A stretch of 64,000 nt of DNA from contig NZ_CP084712.1 of NCBI RefSeq assembly GCF_023822045.1, positions 806,001 to 870,000 of the forward strand, in the 5' to 3' direction. This document shows, piece after piece, positions 1 to 9,651 of the stretch. The position numbers and the translations under genes were made by a program. Every line of letters begins with the position of its first letter. The stretch's first letter is position 1. The notes below the pieces were generated by a model, which saw nothing but the letters and a program-made list of their open reading frames with translations, was not told the DNA's origin and searched no databases. The stretch comes from Sphingopyxis sp. USTB-05. GTDB taxonomy: Bacteria; Pseudomonadota; Alphaproteobacteria; Sphingomonadales; Sphingomonadaceae.

Positions 1-1674
1 ACGGTGGTCGCCACCATCGTGGTCAATACGCTCGCGCTTGCGACATCGCTCTACTCGATGCAGGTTTATGATCGTGTCATCCCTCGTGGCGGTTTCGCTA
101 CCCTATGGGTTTTGACGGCCGGGATCGGCTTCGCGCTGCTAATCGATTTCGTGATGCGCGTGATCCGGGCGTTAATGGTCGGGCGCGAAGCGATGGCCAT
201 CGATGCGGAGGTGTCGGAATATTTCTTCGATCGCATGCAGGCCGTCCGCCTCGACGCGCGGCCGCCGGGGATCGGAACGATGGCGGCACAATTGCGCGGG
301 CTGGAACAGGTGCGCCAGATTTTTTCCTCCGCCTCGATCTTCGTCATGGCGGATCTGCCGTTTGCGCTGTTGTTTCTGGTCGTGATGGCCGTGATCGGCG
401 GGGTTATCGCGATCGTGCCGCTGGCGATATTCGCGCTCTCGCTGCTGCTCGCCGTCATATTTTCACGCGGCATCCGCGAACATGCGGACAGGACGCAGGT
501 CACGGGCAATCGCAAGAATGGCCTTTTGGTCGAAGCGCTCGACGCATCGGAAACGATCAAGGCCAATCGGGGCGGATGGCATATGCTCGCCGCGTGGAAC
601 GACCTGATCGACGCGGTCAATGGGCATGATGTGAAGGTTCAGCGCTGGTCGGTGTTCGCCAGTCAGACCTTCTCCTTTCTTCAGCAGGTCGCCTATGTCG
701 GCATCGTCGTGTGGGGCGCCTATCGCGTCAATCAGGGCGACATGACGATGGGCGGACTGATCGCGTGCACGATCATCAGCGGCCGGATAAATGGCCCCCT
801 CGTCGCCGCGCTGCCCGGCTTTGTCGTTCAATGGGGCTATGCCCGCGCATCGCTGCGCGCGCTCGACCAATTGCTGGCGATGCCGAGCGATCAGCCGCTC
901 GATACGCAGAAGATTCGCCCCGACACGCTTTCCTCGGTCTTGAAGGCAGAAAATGTCGCCTTTTCACATGGGGAATCGCGCTTCGGCCTCGCCGTTCCGA
1001 AACTGGAAATCGGACCGGGGGAGCGCGTTGGAATCATCGGATCGGTCGGCGCGGGCAAATCGACTTTGCTCCGGCTGCTGGCCGGGCTGGTTCCGCCTCA
1101 GAAGGGGCATATGCTCCTCGGCGGCATCGCGCTCGACCAGATTGCGGAAGACAATCTGCGGCGCGAAATCTGCTATTTCCCCCAGGATTATCGGCTCGTG
1201 TCGGGCACCTTGCGGGACAATCTCACGATGGGCCTGCCGACCCTTTCGGACGATCACCTGCTCGAAGCGGCGTCGCGGACAGGGCTCGACGACTTGATAC
1301 GGACGCACCCCAAGGGGCTCGATCTTCCGGTTTTCGAAGGCGGCGGCGGACTGTCGGGGGGGCAGCGCACCATGGTCGGCCTGGCCCGCGTCTTCCTTCT
1401 CAAGCCCCGATTCCTGCTGCTCGACGAGCCGACGTCCAATCTGGATCAGGAGAATGAGGCACGCGTTCTGGCTTTCCTCTCCAAGCTCAGCGATCCGTCG
1501 ACGTCGGTCGTCATCGTCACGCACAAGCTGCAATTCCTTGGCGCTATGTCGCGCCTGCTCGTGATGCAGGCGGGACGCGTCGTGCTGGATGGCGACACGG
1601 CTTCGGTACTGGACAAATTGCGCCGTGGGGAAAAGGCGGCTTCCGCCGTTCAGCAGTCTCGGACCGGGAGCTAG
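1..1674 (+). CDS. Type I secretion ABC transporter, permease/ATPase (5' partial)
   Basis: This is the inner-membrane exporter of a type I secretion system (LapB/HlyB-like), which couples ATP hydrolysis to export of a protein through an HlyD adaptor and a TolC-like pore. The reading frame is open to the left edge, so the N-terminus is missing. The visible part starts inside the membrane domain: hydrophobic segments in the first ~290 residues, then a nucleotide-binding domain. That domain has a Walker A motif GSVGAGKST (near nt 1040), signature LSGGQR and Walker B FLLLDEPTSNLD. The HlyD-type gene follows after 2 bp, so the two are one operon. No secreted RTX-type substrate and no TolC gene are in the window. 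The family is clear; the substrate is unknown. Confidence 0.9.
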   Translation, partial: TVVATIVVNTLALATSLYSMQVYDRVIPRGGFATLWVLTAGIGFALLIDFVMRVIRALMVGREAMAIDAEVSEYFFDRMQAVRLDARPPGIGTMAAQLRGLEQVRQIFSSASIFVMADLPFALLFLVVMAVIGGVIAIVPLAIFALSLLLAVIFSRGIREHADRTQVTGNRKNGLLVEALDASETIKANRGGWHMLAAWNDLIDAVNGHDVKVQRWSVFASQTFSFLQQVAYVGIVVWGAYRVNQGDMTMGGLIACTIISGRINGPLVAALPGFVVQWGYARASLRALDQLLAMPSDQPLDTQKIRPDTLSSVLKAENVAFSHGESRFGLAVPKLEIGPGERVGIIGSVGAGKSTLLRLLAGLVPPQKGHMLLGGIALDQIAEDNLRREICYFPQDYRLVSGTLRDNLTMGLPTLSDDHLLEAASRTGLDDLIRTHPKGLDLPVFEGGGGLSGGQRTMVGLARVFLLKPRFLLLDEPTSNLDQENEARVLAFLSKLSDPSTSVVIVTHKLQFLGAMSRLLVMQAGRVVLDGDTASVLDKLRRGEKAASAVQQSRTGS

Positions 1675-1676
1675 GC

Positions 1677-2834
1677 ATGGGGTTTCCCAGATTCTTATTC
1701 CGGCGCTCCAGCATGGTCATCAATGTGACCGCTATCGCGCTTGCCGGCCTCCTCGTCTGGGCGGGGTTCGCGGAGATCGATCAGGTCAGCCGCGCGACGG
1801 GACAGGTCATTCCCGCGGGCCGGGTGCAGGTGATCCAGAGCGCCGACGGCGGCGTGATCGGTGAAATCCTGGTGCGCGAAGGCGATCGCGTCCGTCGCGG
1901 GCAGAAACTCGTCGTCCTCGACCCCGTCCGCATTCAGGCGGCGGTGGAGGAATCGCGCGCTAAGGTCGCGAGCTATCGGACGATCAAAAGCCGGGTCGAG
2001 GCCGAACTGTTCAATCGTCCGCTGGTCTTCACGGACGATGTTCAGTCGTTTCCGGAGTTCGTCACCAATCAACGGCAACTCTACAGTCGCAGGCGCACCG
2101 CGCAGGCCGAGGACATCGGCACATTGCGGAACATGCAGGCGATCGCCCGCCGCGAGCTTGAAATGAATATGCCGCTGCTCGAATTTGGCGACGTCAGCCG
2201 CAGCGAGATCATGCGGCTGCAAAGGTCGGTTGCGGACATCGAAGGGCAGATTGCGAACCGGCAGAACAAATATCTTCAGGATCTACAGGCCGAATACAGC
2301 CGCACCGAAGAGGAGTTGGTTGTCGCCGAGCAGACGCTGAAACAACGGATCGCCGCGCTGGATGCGGCGATCCTTTTTGCGCCGACGGATGGCGTAGTCA
2401 AAAATGTGCGCTTCACGACGATCGGGGCTGTCCTGCGTCCAGGCGACGAGGTGTTGCAGATCGTCCCGACGGGCGACAAACTCATCATCGAGGCCAAGGT
2501 GTCGCCGGTCGATATCGCGTATCTGCGGGTCGGTCAGGACGCTTCAGTGAAATTCGATGCCTATGATTCCTCGATTTATGGCTCCGCAAATGGCCGGGTC
2601 ACCTACATCAGCCCCGACACGCTGACCGAGCAAAAGCCAACCGGCGAGCAGATATTCTATCGCGTCAATGTCACGGCCGACGCGCGTTCGCTACGGCCCA
2701 GGGCAGGTGAAAAGATCGAGATTCAGCCGGGCATGACCGCCACTGTCGAGATCAAGACGGGGCGGAACACCGTGCTCAGATATCTGCTGAAGCCCATATC
2801 CAAGACATTCGGCGATTCCATGGGCGAACGCTGA
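1677..2834 (+). CDS. HlyD-family type I secretion membrane fusion protein
   Basis: This is the periplasmic adaptor that links the upstream ABC exporter to an outer-membrane channel. The protein has 385 residues. It has a short cytoplasmic N-terminus, one membrane segment around residues 13-30 and a barrel/lipoyl half (GGVIGEILVREGDRVRRGQ). A long helical hairpin spans roughly residues 90-220, followed by the second lipoyl half (APTDGVVKNVRFTTIGAVLRPG) and the C-terminal beta domain. The start lies 2 bp after the exporter stop, so translation is probably coupled. The length is near the usual 390-480 residues, with a rather short coiled coil. Nothing shows which protein is secreted. Confidence 0.92.
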   Translation: MGFPRFLFRRSSMVINVTAIALAGLLVWAGFAEIDQVSRATGQVIPAGRVQVIQSADGGVIGEILVREGDRVRRGQKLVVLDPVRIQAAVEESRAKVASYRTIKSRVEAELFNRPLVFTDDVQSFPEFVTNQRQLYSRRRTAQAEDIGTLRNMQAIARRELEMNMPLLEFGDVSRSEIMRLQRSVADIEGQIANRQNKYLQDLQAEYSRTEEELVVAEQTLKQRIAALDAAILFAPTDGVVKNVRFTTIGAVLRPGDEVLQIVPTGDKLIIEAKVSPVDIAYLRVGQDASVKFDAYDSSIYGSANGRVTYISPDTLTEQKPTGEQIFYRVNVTADARSLRPRAGEKIEIQPGMTATVEIKTGRNTVLRYLLKPISKTFGDSMGER

Positions 2835-3095
2835 GGGCGAGCCCCTCGATCGAAGGCAGCCGTTTCGGCAATGACCCTCGCGGCTGCGCGCATGTGCGCC
2901 GTCGTCCTGCGCCGCTCCGAATTAAACTCGCCTAACTCAAGACGTTGGCCAGCGGCGGTTCGGAGCCGCTGGAGGTATAGGGAATCGATATAGAAGGAGC
3001 CTGCAATATTATTTTTATTATAGGGCTCAGCTTCGCACTCTTGAGGCCGAACGGTTGTGACGGGACGCATGGCCCGGTCCGGGAGGGGCGAGAAA

Positions 3096-5396
3096 ATGAA
3101 AAAAACGACTGCTGGAAATAGGGCTTTTCTGTTGCTGGGGGCGATGTCCGTCCTGACGGTGCCCGATATGGCGCTTGCGCAGGAGAAGGAAACATCCGGT
3201 GGCGGGCTCGAAGAGATCGTCGTCACCGCGCGGAAACGCGAAGAGAATTTGCAATCGGCGCCGCTGTCGGTCGCGGCAATCGGCGGTGATACGCTCGAAA
3301 AGGCCGGAATCGACGAATTTTCGGAAATCGCGAGCCGCGTGCCGGGCTTTACCTTCAACCCCGACAACGTGTCCGAACCGAATATCTTCCTGCGCGGCAT
3401 CGGCACCGATATCGAAAGCGCCGCGTCGAACCCGGCGATCGGCTTTTTCCTGAACGACGTCTATCTGTCACGCGCGCAGGGCACCGCGATCGAATTGTTC
3501 GACCTTGAACGCGTCGAGATCGTCCGCGGGCCGCAGGGCACGCTCTATGGCAAGAATGTCGTCGGCGGCGCGATCAACTTCATCACCCGCAAACCGACCG
3601 ACGAATTTCGTGCGGGGGCAGAGGCGGGCTTCGGCAATTATGGCAGCTTCGAGGTCAAGGCGAACGTCGCGGGCGGGCTCGGCGACGGGCTGTCGGGCAG
3701 CATCGCCGCGAGCGCGCGGCATCATGACGGCTATGCGCGCAACACGTTCACCGGCAACAACGTCGAGGATCTCGACGCCTATGGCGTGATGGCGCAGCTC
3801 CGCTACCAGCCGGACGACCGGCTCGACATTTTGCTGACCGGCGACCTCACGCGGCGGCGCGGCGGTGGTAAGTGGGTCGATATCCAGACGCCGTCGGATC
3901 ATAATATCCCGTTCGTGAACCCCGAACGGCGGCGCGGCCCGAACAATATCGACGGCAAGCAGGATGCCGATCTGGGCGGTGTCCATTTGAGCGCAAATTA
4001 CGACACCGGCTCGGGCACGATCACGTCGGTGACCGCGTATCGCGAAGGCAAGTTCGCGTCGGTCAACAATGATGCGGGCAGCTTCATCGATTTCACGAAG
4101 ATGATCTATGGCGCGGACGGCCGCATCGATTTCGGCGCGATCGACCATTCGCTGTTCAACGATGATTATTATATCAACGACAAGGATGAAACCGCGAAGA
4201 GTTTTTCGCAGGATCTGCGTTTCCGGTCGGACTTCGACGGACCGTTCAATCTGCTCGCGGGGCTCTACTACCAGCACGAGAGCGTCGATCGCACCGAGAT
4301 CGCCGACTATATCTTCGTCGAATTCTATGCGCAGGGCAAAGAGATCGCCGAAACGCGGCTGAAGAGCGATACCTGGGCGGCGTTCGCCGAAGGCACGTTC
4401 GACATCACCGACACGCTGGGGGTGACTGCGGGCATCCGCTACACCAAGGACCGGAAGCGCTTTTCGGTCTATCGCGAGACGATCGGCGATTTCCTCGGCG
4501 CCGAGTTCGAGGATGAGAACGGCAATTTCACCCGCGCCTTTTCGGCATCGAGCAAGCAGAGCTGGGACGCATGGACGCCCAGCGTCAACCTGCACTGGCA
4601 GCCGGCAAAGGACGTCTATGTCTATGGCCTCGTCTCGAAGGGCTATAAATCGGGCGGCTGGAACGGCGAGAATGCCACCAACCCGGGCGAGGCGCGCCTC
4701 GCTTACGATCCTGAATATGCGTGGAATTACGAGCTCGGGACCAAGACGACCTGGCTCGACAACCGGCTGCGTTTCAACGTCACCGGCTTCTGGACCGAGT
4801 ATAAGGACCTGCAGACGCAGCAGTTCGTGATCTTCGACCCGAACTTGCCCGCCGACAATGTCATCTCGAACGCCGGCAAGGCGCGGGTGAAAGGGATCGA
4901 ACTCGAAACCGCGCTCGCTCCGGTCGACGGCGTGACGCTCTTCGCCAACTATACCTATATGGATGCAAAGATCACCGGCGACCTCATCAGCACCGAACTG
5001 CAATATGACCCGAGCTGCTTCTGTTCGGTGCCGGTGCCGACGAACTTGAAGGGCAACCGGTTGCGGCGTTCGCCCAAAAACTCGTTCAGCGTGGGGGGCG
5101 ACGTGACGGTGCCGGTCAGCAGCCGGATCAACGCTTTCGTGCGCGCCGACTATAACTGGACCGACGATTTCTTCTTCGACAATGAGAACAGCCCGCGCAC
5201 GCGGCAGAAATCGGTCGGTGTGCTGAACGGGTCGATCGGCATTGCGACCGAGGACGACAAATGGGAATTGCGCCTCTGGGCCAAGAACCTGACCAACGAA
5301 CTCTATGAATCGGGAAAGAGTGACGTGATCGGCTCGGTCCTCGTCTCGTACAATCCGCCGCGCACCTATGGCGTGACGCTTCGCTGGAAATATTGA
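3096..5396 (+). CDS. TonB-dependent outer membrane receptor (TBDR 1)
   Basis: This is an outer-membrane beta-barrel with an N-terminal plug that takes up a substrate with energy from TonB. The 766-residue product starts at ATG 3096, behind GGGAGG, and has a clean signal peptide ending MALAQ. A GTG 39 bp upstream in the same frame would spoil the signal peptide. A TonB-box-like EIVVTARKREENLQ is followed by plug motifs (FLRGIGTD, RVEIVRGPQGTLYGKN) and a barrel ending in an aromatic residue (RWKY). It resembles TBDR 2 of this window (position 9652), with matching plug text such as DLERVE and VVGG. It is translationally joined to the aspartate-dehydrogenase-like gene. The ligand is unknown; the context suggests an aromatic or amino-aromatic compound, which is inference. 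Confidence 0.93.
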   Translation: MKKTTAGNRAFLLLGAMSVLTVPDMALAQEKETSGGGLEEIVVTARKREENLQSAPLSVAAIGGDTLEKAGIDEFSEIASRVPGFTFNPDNVSEPNIFLRGIGTDIESAASNPAIGFFLNDVYLSRAQGTAIELFDLERVEIVRGPQGTLYGKNVVGGAINFITRKPTDEFRAGAEAGFGNYGSFEVKANVAGGLGDGLSGSIAASARHHDGYARNTFTGNNVEDLDAYGVMAQLRYQPDDRLDILLTGDLTRRRGGGKWVDIQTPSDHNIPFVNPERRRGPNNIDGKQDADLGGVHLSANYDTGSGTITSVTAYREGKFASVNNDAGSFIDFTKMIYGADGRIDFGAIDHSLFNDDYYINDKDETAKSFSQDLRFRSDFDGPFNLLAGLYYQHESVDRTEIADYIFVEFYAQGKEIAETRLKSDTWAAFAEGTFDITDTLGVTAGIRYTKDRKRFSVYRETIGDFLGAEFEDENGNFTRAFSASSKQSWDAWTPSVNLHWQPAKDVYVYGLVSKGYKSGGWNGENATNPGEARLAYDPEYAWNYELGTKTTWLDNRLRFNVTGFWTEYKDLQTQQFVIFDPNLPADNVISNAGKARVKGIELETALAPVDGVTLFANYTYMDAKITGDLISTELQYDPSCFCSVPVPTNLKGNRLRRSPKNSFSVGGDVTVPVSSRINAFVRADYNWTDDFFFDNENSPRTRQKSVGVLNGSIGIATEDDKWELRLWAKNLTNELYESGKSDVIGSVLVSYNPPRTYGVTLRWKY

Positions 5397-5416
5397 TCGC
5401 GCGGGGGCGGGCGGCG

Positions 5417-6184
5417 ATGCGTATCGGGCTGATCGGTTTCGGTTTCATCGGAGCCGAGCTCTACCGGCGCATCGCCGCTAGCGACCGGCGGGACGAGGTC
5501 GTCTTCATCCACTCGCGTTCGCGCGAGCGACTGGCGGGATTGCCAGAGGAGGTGATCCTCGACGACCTGTCGGCCGCGCCCGACCGATCCCCCGACCTGA
5601 TCGTCGAAATGGCGGGGCCGGAAGTCAGCTGCCAATATGGCACGGCTTTCCTGGCCTTTGCCGACTATATGCCACTGTCGCTGACCGCGCTCGCCGACGA
5701 GGCGCTGTGCGACCGCCTGACCGACGCGGCGGGGCGATCGGGGCGATCGCTGCTCGTTCCGCATGGGGCGCTTGTGGGTCTCGACAGCCTCGTCGAATGG
5801 CGCGACATGTGGGACGAGGTCTCGATCAGCTTTCGCAAGCCGCCATCGAGCCTTGGGGTGACAGGGGCGGGGGCAATGCAAGAGACTATATTGTTTGACG
5901 GCAGCGTTCGCGACATTGCGGCGCGTTATCCGCACAATGTCAACGCGATGGTCGCCTGCGCGCTGGCCACGACCGGCCTCGACCGCTGCCGCGCACGGCT
6001 CATTTCCGATCCCGCCATCGATTGCCTCGAACTTGCAGTCGAGGCGCGCGGGCATGACGGCTCGCGCCTGTCGATCTGTCGCCGCCAACCCGCACGCGGT
6101 GTTTCGGGAAGCGAAATGGCCGCCGCCGTCCATGCTTCGGTATGCCGGGTGGGCGGCCGCGCGGACGCGATGGCGTTCGTATGA
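5417..6184 (+). CDS. Aspartate-dehydrogenase-like NAD(P)-binding protein, divergent
   Basis: The 255-residue protein has an N-terminal Rossmann motif (GLIGFGFIGAEL) and the overall plan of the L-aspartate dehydrogenase (NadX) family, including a PHNVNAM block near residues 172-178. ATG 5417 is preferred because it begins directly at the Rossmann strand; the frame is open back to a TTG at 5393. In the second family member of this window (position 40584) the block after the shared Asp-Pro reads NTHRI and contains the His expected in aspartate dehydrogenases. Here that stretch reads DCLEL, so the usual aspartate activity is doubtful. It overlaps the MFS gene by ATGA and sits 20 bp after TBDR 1. 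A dehydrogenase for another amino acid or imine is possible, but the substrate is unknown. Confidence 0.75.
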   Translation: MRIGLIGFGFIGAELYRRIAASDRRDEVVFIHSRSRERLAGLPEEVILDDLSAAPDRSPDLIVEMAGPEVSCQYGTAFLAFADYMPLSLTALADEALCDRLTDAAGRSGRSLLVPHGALVGLDSLVEWRDMWDEVSISFRKPPSSLGVTGAGAMQETILFDGSVRDIAARYPHNVNAMVACALATTGLDRCRARLISDPAIDCLELAVEARGHDGSRLSICRRQPARGVSGSEMAAAVHASVCRVGGRADAMAFV

Positions 6185-7503
6185 CCATCGACGAAAGCGG
6201 TCCCGTCCCGATCCAGCCGGTTGTCGACCGGCTTGCGTTCGGCGCTTTTCATGCGCGCGTGCTCGCGCTCGTCGCAGGGGTCATCCTGCTCGACGGGTTC
6301 GACATCCAGCTTGCCGCCTTCGCCGCGCCCGCAATCCTCGCCGACTGGCAGATTGGCTCGGCCGCGCTTGCCCCCGTCATGGCCGCGTCGCTGCTGGGCA
6401 TGGCGGTGGGAACTAGCGTCGGCGGCCGGATCGGCGACCGTTACGGACGGCGCAGGGCATTGATCGGCGCGGCCTTCTGGTTCGGCGCGACCGCGATGCT
6501 CACCGCGCTTTGCCGCGATGTGACGAGCTTTTCGGTGCTTCGCTTCATCACCGGCCTCGGCCTTGGCGCGGCGGTCCCGAACGCGACGGCGCTGGTCGCC
6601 GAATGGATGCCGGAACGCGCGCGCAACTACGCGCTCACAATCATTTCGGTCGGGGTGCCGTGCGGCGGCATTGTCGGCGCGGGGCTCGCCTCCTGGCTGA
6701 TCCCCGCCTATGGATGGCCCGCCGCCTTTCTGGTGGGCGGGGGATTGCCGCTGCTGCTTGGCATCCTGATGATCGGCGCGCTCCCCGAATCCCCGATATT
6801 GCTCGCGCGGCGCGGCGATGCCGATGCACGGATCGCGGCGCTTGTTGCGCAAGCGGGCGGCACGGCGACGGGGCCGTTCGCGCCGCCGCCCGTCGTTGCG
6901 CAGGGCGGGCATGTTCTTTCGCCGTCGCTGCGGCGCTCGACGATCGGGATGAGCATCGCCTTCTTCGCCGCGCTGATGGCCGTCTATGCGTTGCTTAGCT
7001 GGGTCCCCGTGCTGTTGACGGGGGCGGGGTTCGAAATGGCGAGCGCGATCCGTGGAGCGATGATCCTCAACCTGTCGGGGGTCGCGACCTCGTTCGCGCT
7101 CACCTGGCTGATGCTGCGTATCGGGTCGCGGCGTACGATGATCGGAACGATCTGCGCGGGTCTTGCCGCGCTGGCTTTGTGGGCCGTGCTGCTCCACACG
7201 CCCGGCGTTCCGCATGGCGCGATCCTGTTCGGTCTCGCGCTCGCCGGAGCGGGGGTGTTGTCGCTTCAGGTGCTGTTGCTCACCCTGTCGGCGCATGTCT
7301 TTCCGGTCGAGTGCCGGTCCGCGGGCATCGGCTATTCGATCAGCGTCGGACGGCTTGGTGCGATTGCCAGCGCGTTCGGCGCGGGCTTCCTGCTCGCGCG
7401 TCCGAACGGGCTGCTGCTCTATTTCGGGCTGGTCGCGGCGGCGCTAATGTTGCTGGCCGCCGCGATGCTCCTCGTCGACCGCCACCTGCCGCCGCGCGAT
7501 TAG
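6181..7503 (+). CDS. MFS transporter, aromatic acid:H+ symporter (AAHS)-like
   Basis: This is an inner-membrane secondary transporter of 440 residues with 12 predicted membrane segments. The LLDGFDIQ motif in the first helix (an acidic residue in a DGFD context) and the GRIGDRYGRRR loop between helices 2 and 3 are typical of the AAHS group, which imports aromatic acids with protons. The start at 6181 overlaps the preceding stop by four bases. Together with the TBDR and the dehydrogenase-like protein it forms a small uptake-and-oxidation operon. A convergent gene starts less than 100 bp downstream, with a hairpin in between. An aromatic carboxylate substrate is inferred from the family and from the neighbouring 3-hydroxyanthranilate pathway. 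Confidence 0.85.
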   Translation: MTIDESGPVPIQPVVDRLAFGAFHARVLALVAGVILLDGFDIQLAAFAAPAILADWQIGSAALAPVMAASLLGMAVGTSVGGRIGDRYGRRRALIGAAFWFGATAMLTALCRDVTSFSVLRFITGLGLGAAVPNATALVAEWMPERARNYALTIISVGVPCGGIVGAGLASWLIPAYGWPAAFLVGGGLPLLLGILMIGALPESPILLARRGDADARIAALVAQAGGTATGPFAPPPVVAQGGHVLSPSLRRSTIGMSIAFFAALMAVYALLSWVPVLLTGAGFEMASAIRGAMILNLSGVATSFALTWLMLRIGSRRTMIGTICAGLAALALWAVLLHTPGVPHGAILFGLALAGAGVLSLQVLLLTLSAHVFPVECRSAGIGYSISVGRLGAIASAFGAGFLLARPNGLLLYFGLVAAALMLLAAAMLLVDRHLPPRD

Positions 7504-7536
7504 GGTGTGACGATCGCTTTCTGAATAGGAAGGCCT

Positions 7537-7561
7537 GTGCCCCTGCCTTCGCGGGGGGCAC
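7537..7561. terminator. Hairpin between convergent genes
   Basis: GTGCCCC at 7537-7543 can pair with GGGGCAC at 7555-7561 around a short GC-rich loop, between the stop of the MFS gene and the stop of the convergent LVIVD gene. There is no long T run on either side, so it may be a weak bidirectional terminator or only a transcript-end stem. Confidence 0.4.
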
Positions 7562-7592
7562 GCAGTTTCTTCAATCGAAGTCGGACAGCACC

Positions 7593-9377
7593 CTAATCGC
7601 GTGGCGGCCAGGGCTTCGCAGGCGCCTTGAACGAGGGCGTGCCGATCAGCGGCGACGACAGCGCGTAGAAGCCGTGATTGGTGAAAGCCCACAGGATGTT
7701 GCGGTCATATTCGGCGAAGATGCCATAGGTCAGATTACCCTGCGACTGGCCGCCGGTTTCGGCCTCGGTCGGGAAGCGCGGGACGAAATAGCCGGCAATC
7801 GACGGCTTGGTCGGATCCTTCACGTCGAAAATCTGAACCCCGCCGTTGTAAAAGGCATAGGCGACCACGCCGTCGCGAAAGCGGCCGGGTTGCGTGAGGT
7901 AACCCGACCGTTTGGGGCCAAAGCTGCCGCGCCGTTGGCAGAAATCGGTGAAGGCGGCGTCGGCGGGCGGGATGGGGCGGGGGAATTTGGCGGCGATTTT
8001 CAGCTTCGCCGGGTCGCGCGCATCGACGACCAGTATGTCCTTGTACGGCTCATAACATTCGTCGTTCATCGGATAGCCGTTGGTGAAGATATAGCCGGTC
8101 CGCTCATATTGGCTGAGGTCGACATTATCGAATTCTGTTCCCGCGAATTTCGGGACCTGATTGACGTGCCCGACGATCCTGATGTCGGCGGGATTGCTGA
8201 TGTCGAGCGAATAGAGGCCGAGCCCCGCCATCGCGCCAAAGGCGATCTTGCCGCCCTCGTCGGGCGCCTTGGTCATGAACGGGGGCATGCGCGATCCGAA
8301 CCAGGAGGTGCGATTGCCCGCGCGTGGGTTCATCAGATAGGCCGCTTCATGGCCCGGATCGCCGAGGATTTGGCCGGGCGCGGCGAACTGGCTGACGAAG
8401 GTCGGGTTCGCGGGATCGGTCATGTCCCAGACCTGATAGCCCGGGGTATAAATATAGTCGGCGAATTCCGTCAGCATGAAACGGTCGTCGGGCGCGGCCG
8501 ACAGGAACATATATTTGCCCCCGTTCCATGCCGGGATGTCGAGCACGCCCGATCCCTGCTGTTGGCCCAGGGGGGCGTCGGGATGGCGATAGTCGCTCGT
8601 CCGCTCGGCAACGAGCTTCCACTGGTCGGGCAACGGACCGTCCATCACATAGACGCGAAAGCCCTTGAGGCCCTTCCAGTGCTTCAGCGTCTCTACGCCT
8701 TCGGGTTCGCGATATTTTTCGTCCATGATGCCATAGCGCGGGACCTCGAACGCCTGCACCATCACATATTTGCCGAGCCCCTTGTGCCACGAGATATTCG
8801 CGGCGCCAAAGCCTTCGCCCTTGCCATAGGGATTGACGATGTCGGGCTTGCCATGGGCGCCGATGCGCTGGCCGCGGCGATAGACGAGCTTCGCCTTGCG
8901 CGGATCGGTGATGTCGAACACGCCGACGCCCGACCGGTAATAGGTGTACATATAGCGTTTGCCGCCAAAGTCGGCGATCGACTGCCACGTGTGTCCGGTC
9001 GACGGAATGAAGCCCGTGAAGCTCAGGACCTCGACATTCTTTTTATAGCTCTTCTGGTCCCAATGATCGAGTTGGCCGGGGAAGTTCGGCGCCGTGCGGA
9101 CGAGCGGCGTCGCCTTGGGGTGGACGAAATGGCCGGTCGCCGCGTCCATGCCATAATCCTTGCCCGGCACCGGCGGCTCGGGCTTGCGGTTATAGGTCAG
9201 GTTCCACCAGGCGCGGATGTCGGGATCGGGAATGTCGCTTTCCTGCGCCGTCAGCGGCGGGACTGGCTTCGCCGCGGCTTCCGCCGGTTCGTCAGCGAGC
9301 GACGGAGCTGCGAGCCCAGTCAAAAGAAGGGCCAGAACGCCCACCGACGCCGTGCGCATGACAAGATTGTGCCGCAT
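7593..9377 (-). CDS. Secreted LVIVD-repeat protein (copy 1)
   Basis: The 594-residue protein has a signal peptide (hydrophobic core VGVLALLLTGLAAPSLA, then Asp) and repeated LVIVD-type blades such as GVFDITDPRKAKLV, VWDMTDPANPTFV, SLDISNPADIRIV and IFDVKDPTKPSIA. Such repeats are expected to build a beta-propeller in the periplasm or at the cell surface. Several Cys residues and the CYEPYKD and CQRRGSFGPKRSG blocks are shared with copy 2 at 12042. The start is ATG 9377 behind GGGAGG. It is divergent from TBDR 2 across a 274-bp control region. The family has no established function. Repeated pairing with TBDRs here suggests a role in substrate capture or processing, which is inference. Confidence 0.85.
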   Translation of the reverse strand: MRHNLVMRTASVGVLALLLTGLAAPSLADEPAEAAAKPVPPLTAQESDIPDPDIRAWWNLTYNRKPEPPVPGKDYGMDAATGHFVHPKATPLVRTAPNFPGQLDHWDQKSYKKNVEVLSFTGFIPSTGHTWQSIADFGGKRYMYTYYRSGVGVFDITDPRKAKLVYRRGQRIGAHGKPDIVNPYGKGEGFGAANISWHKGLGKYVMVQAFEVPRYGIMDEKYREPEGVETLKHWKGLKGFRVYVMDGPLPDQWKLVAERTSDYRHPDAPLGQQQGSGVLDIPAWNGGKYMFLSAAPDDRFMLTEFADYIYTPGYQVWDMTDPANPTFVSQFAAPGQILGDPGHEAAYLMNPRAGNRTSWFGSRMPPFMTKAPDEGGKIAFGAMAGLGLYSLDISNPADIRIVGHVNQVPKFAGTEFDNVDLSQYERTGYIFTNGYPMNDECYEPYKDILVVDARDPAKLKIAAKFPRPIPPADAAFTDFCQRRGSFGPKRSGYLTQPGRFRDGVVAYAFYNGGVQIFDVKDPTKPSIAGYFVPRFPTEAETGGQSQGNLTYGIFAEYDRNILWAFTNHGFYALSSPLIGTPSFKAPAKPWPPRD

Positions 9378-9443
9378 TCAAGCCTCCCAAAACGAAATCC
9401 GGTATTGCTTGTCGGCCCGCCGGCCATGGCGATCCAATATTCG

Positions 9444-9510
9444 ATAGCCGGGGTGCTATAATCTTTCATGGATAGCCGGGCGCAGTCGGTCTTCGTCAAT
9501 CTGCTATAGC
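9444..9510. promoter_or_regulatory. Candidate LysR-type control region with ATAGC motifs
   Basis: This lies in the divergent region between LVIVD copy 1 and TBDR 2. A perfect inverted repeat ATAGC-N6-GCTAT lies at 9444-9459. A further ATAGC is at 9472-9476, and the palindrome GCTATAGC is at 9503-9510. The same ATAGC half-site occurs three times in the control region of the LysR and ACMS decarboxylase genes (22237-22286). This fits a binding site for the LysR regulator encoded at 21214-22206, but it rests on motif inspection only. Confidence 0.4.
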
Positions 9511-9651
9511 CAAATCAGAATAGAGATATCCTCATAATCTATTATATAGATATATGGAGATGACTAGGTTTCGGCCGTCCAATCGTTCAGGCCGATACGG
9601 AACCTTCCCGCAAGAGGACAAGGTGCGTCCGGCCGCTGGGGAGGCTATGTA

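Noticed and set aside
2829-2850. GC-rich short stem after the HlyD gene as a terminator
   Set aside because: GAGGG/CCCTC gives only about 5 bp and no T run follows. Too weak to report.
3468-5003. A long antisense open frame across TBDR 1
   Set aside because: Long antisense frames are common in GC-rich genes. The plus-strand frame carries signal peptide, plug and barrel motifs, and the antisense product has no domain.
7179-9461. A long plus-strand frame antisense to the LVIVD protein and running into the MFS gene
   Set aside because: It begins within the MFS gene in another frame and opposes a protein with a signal peptide and clear repeats.
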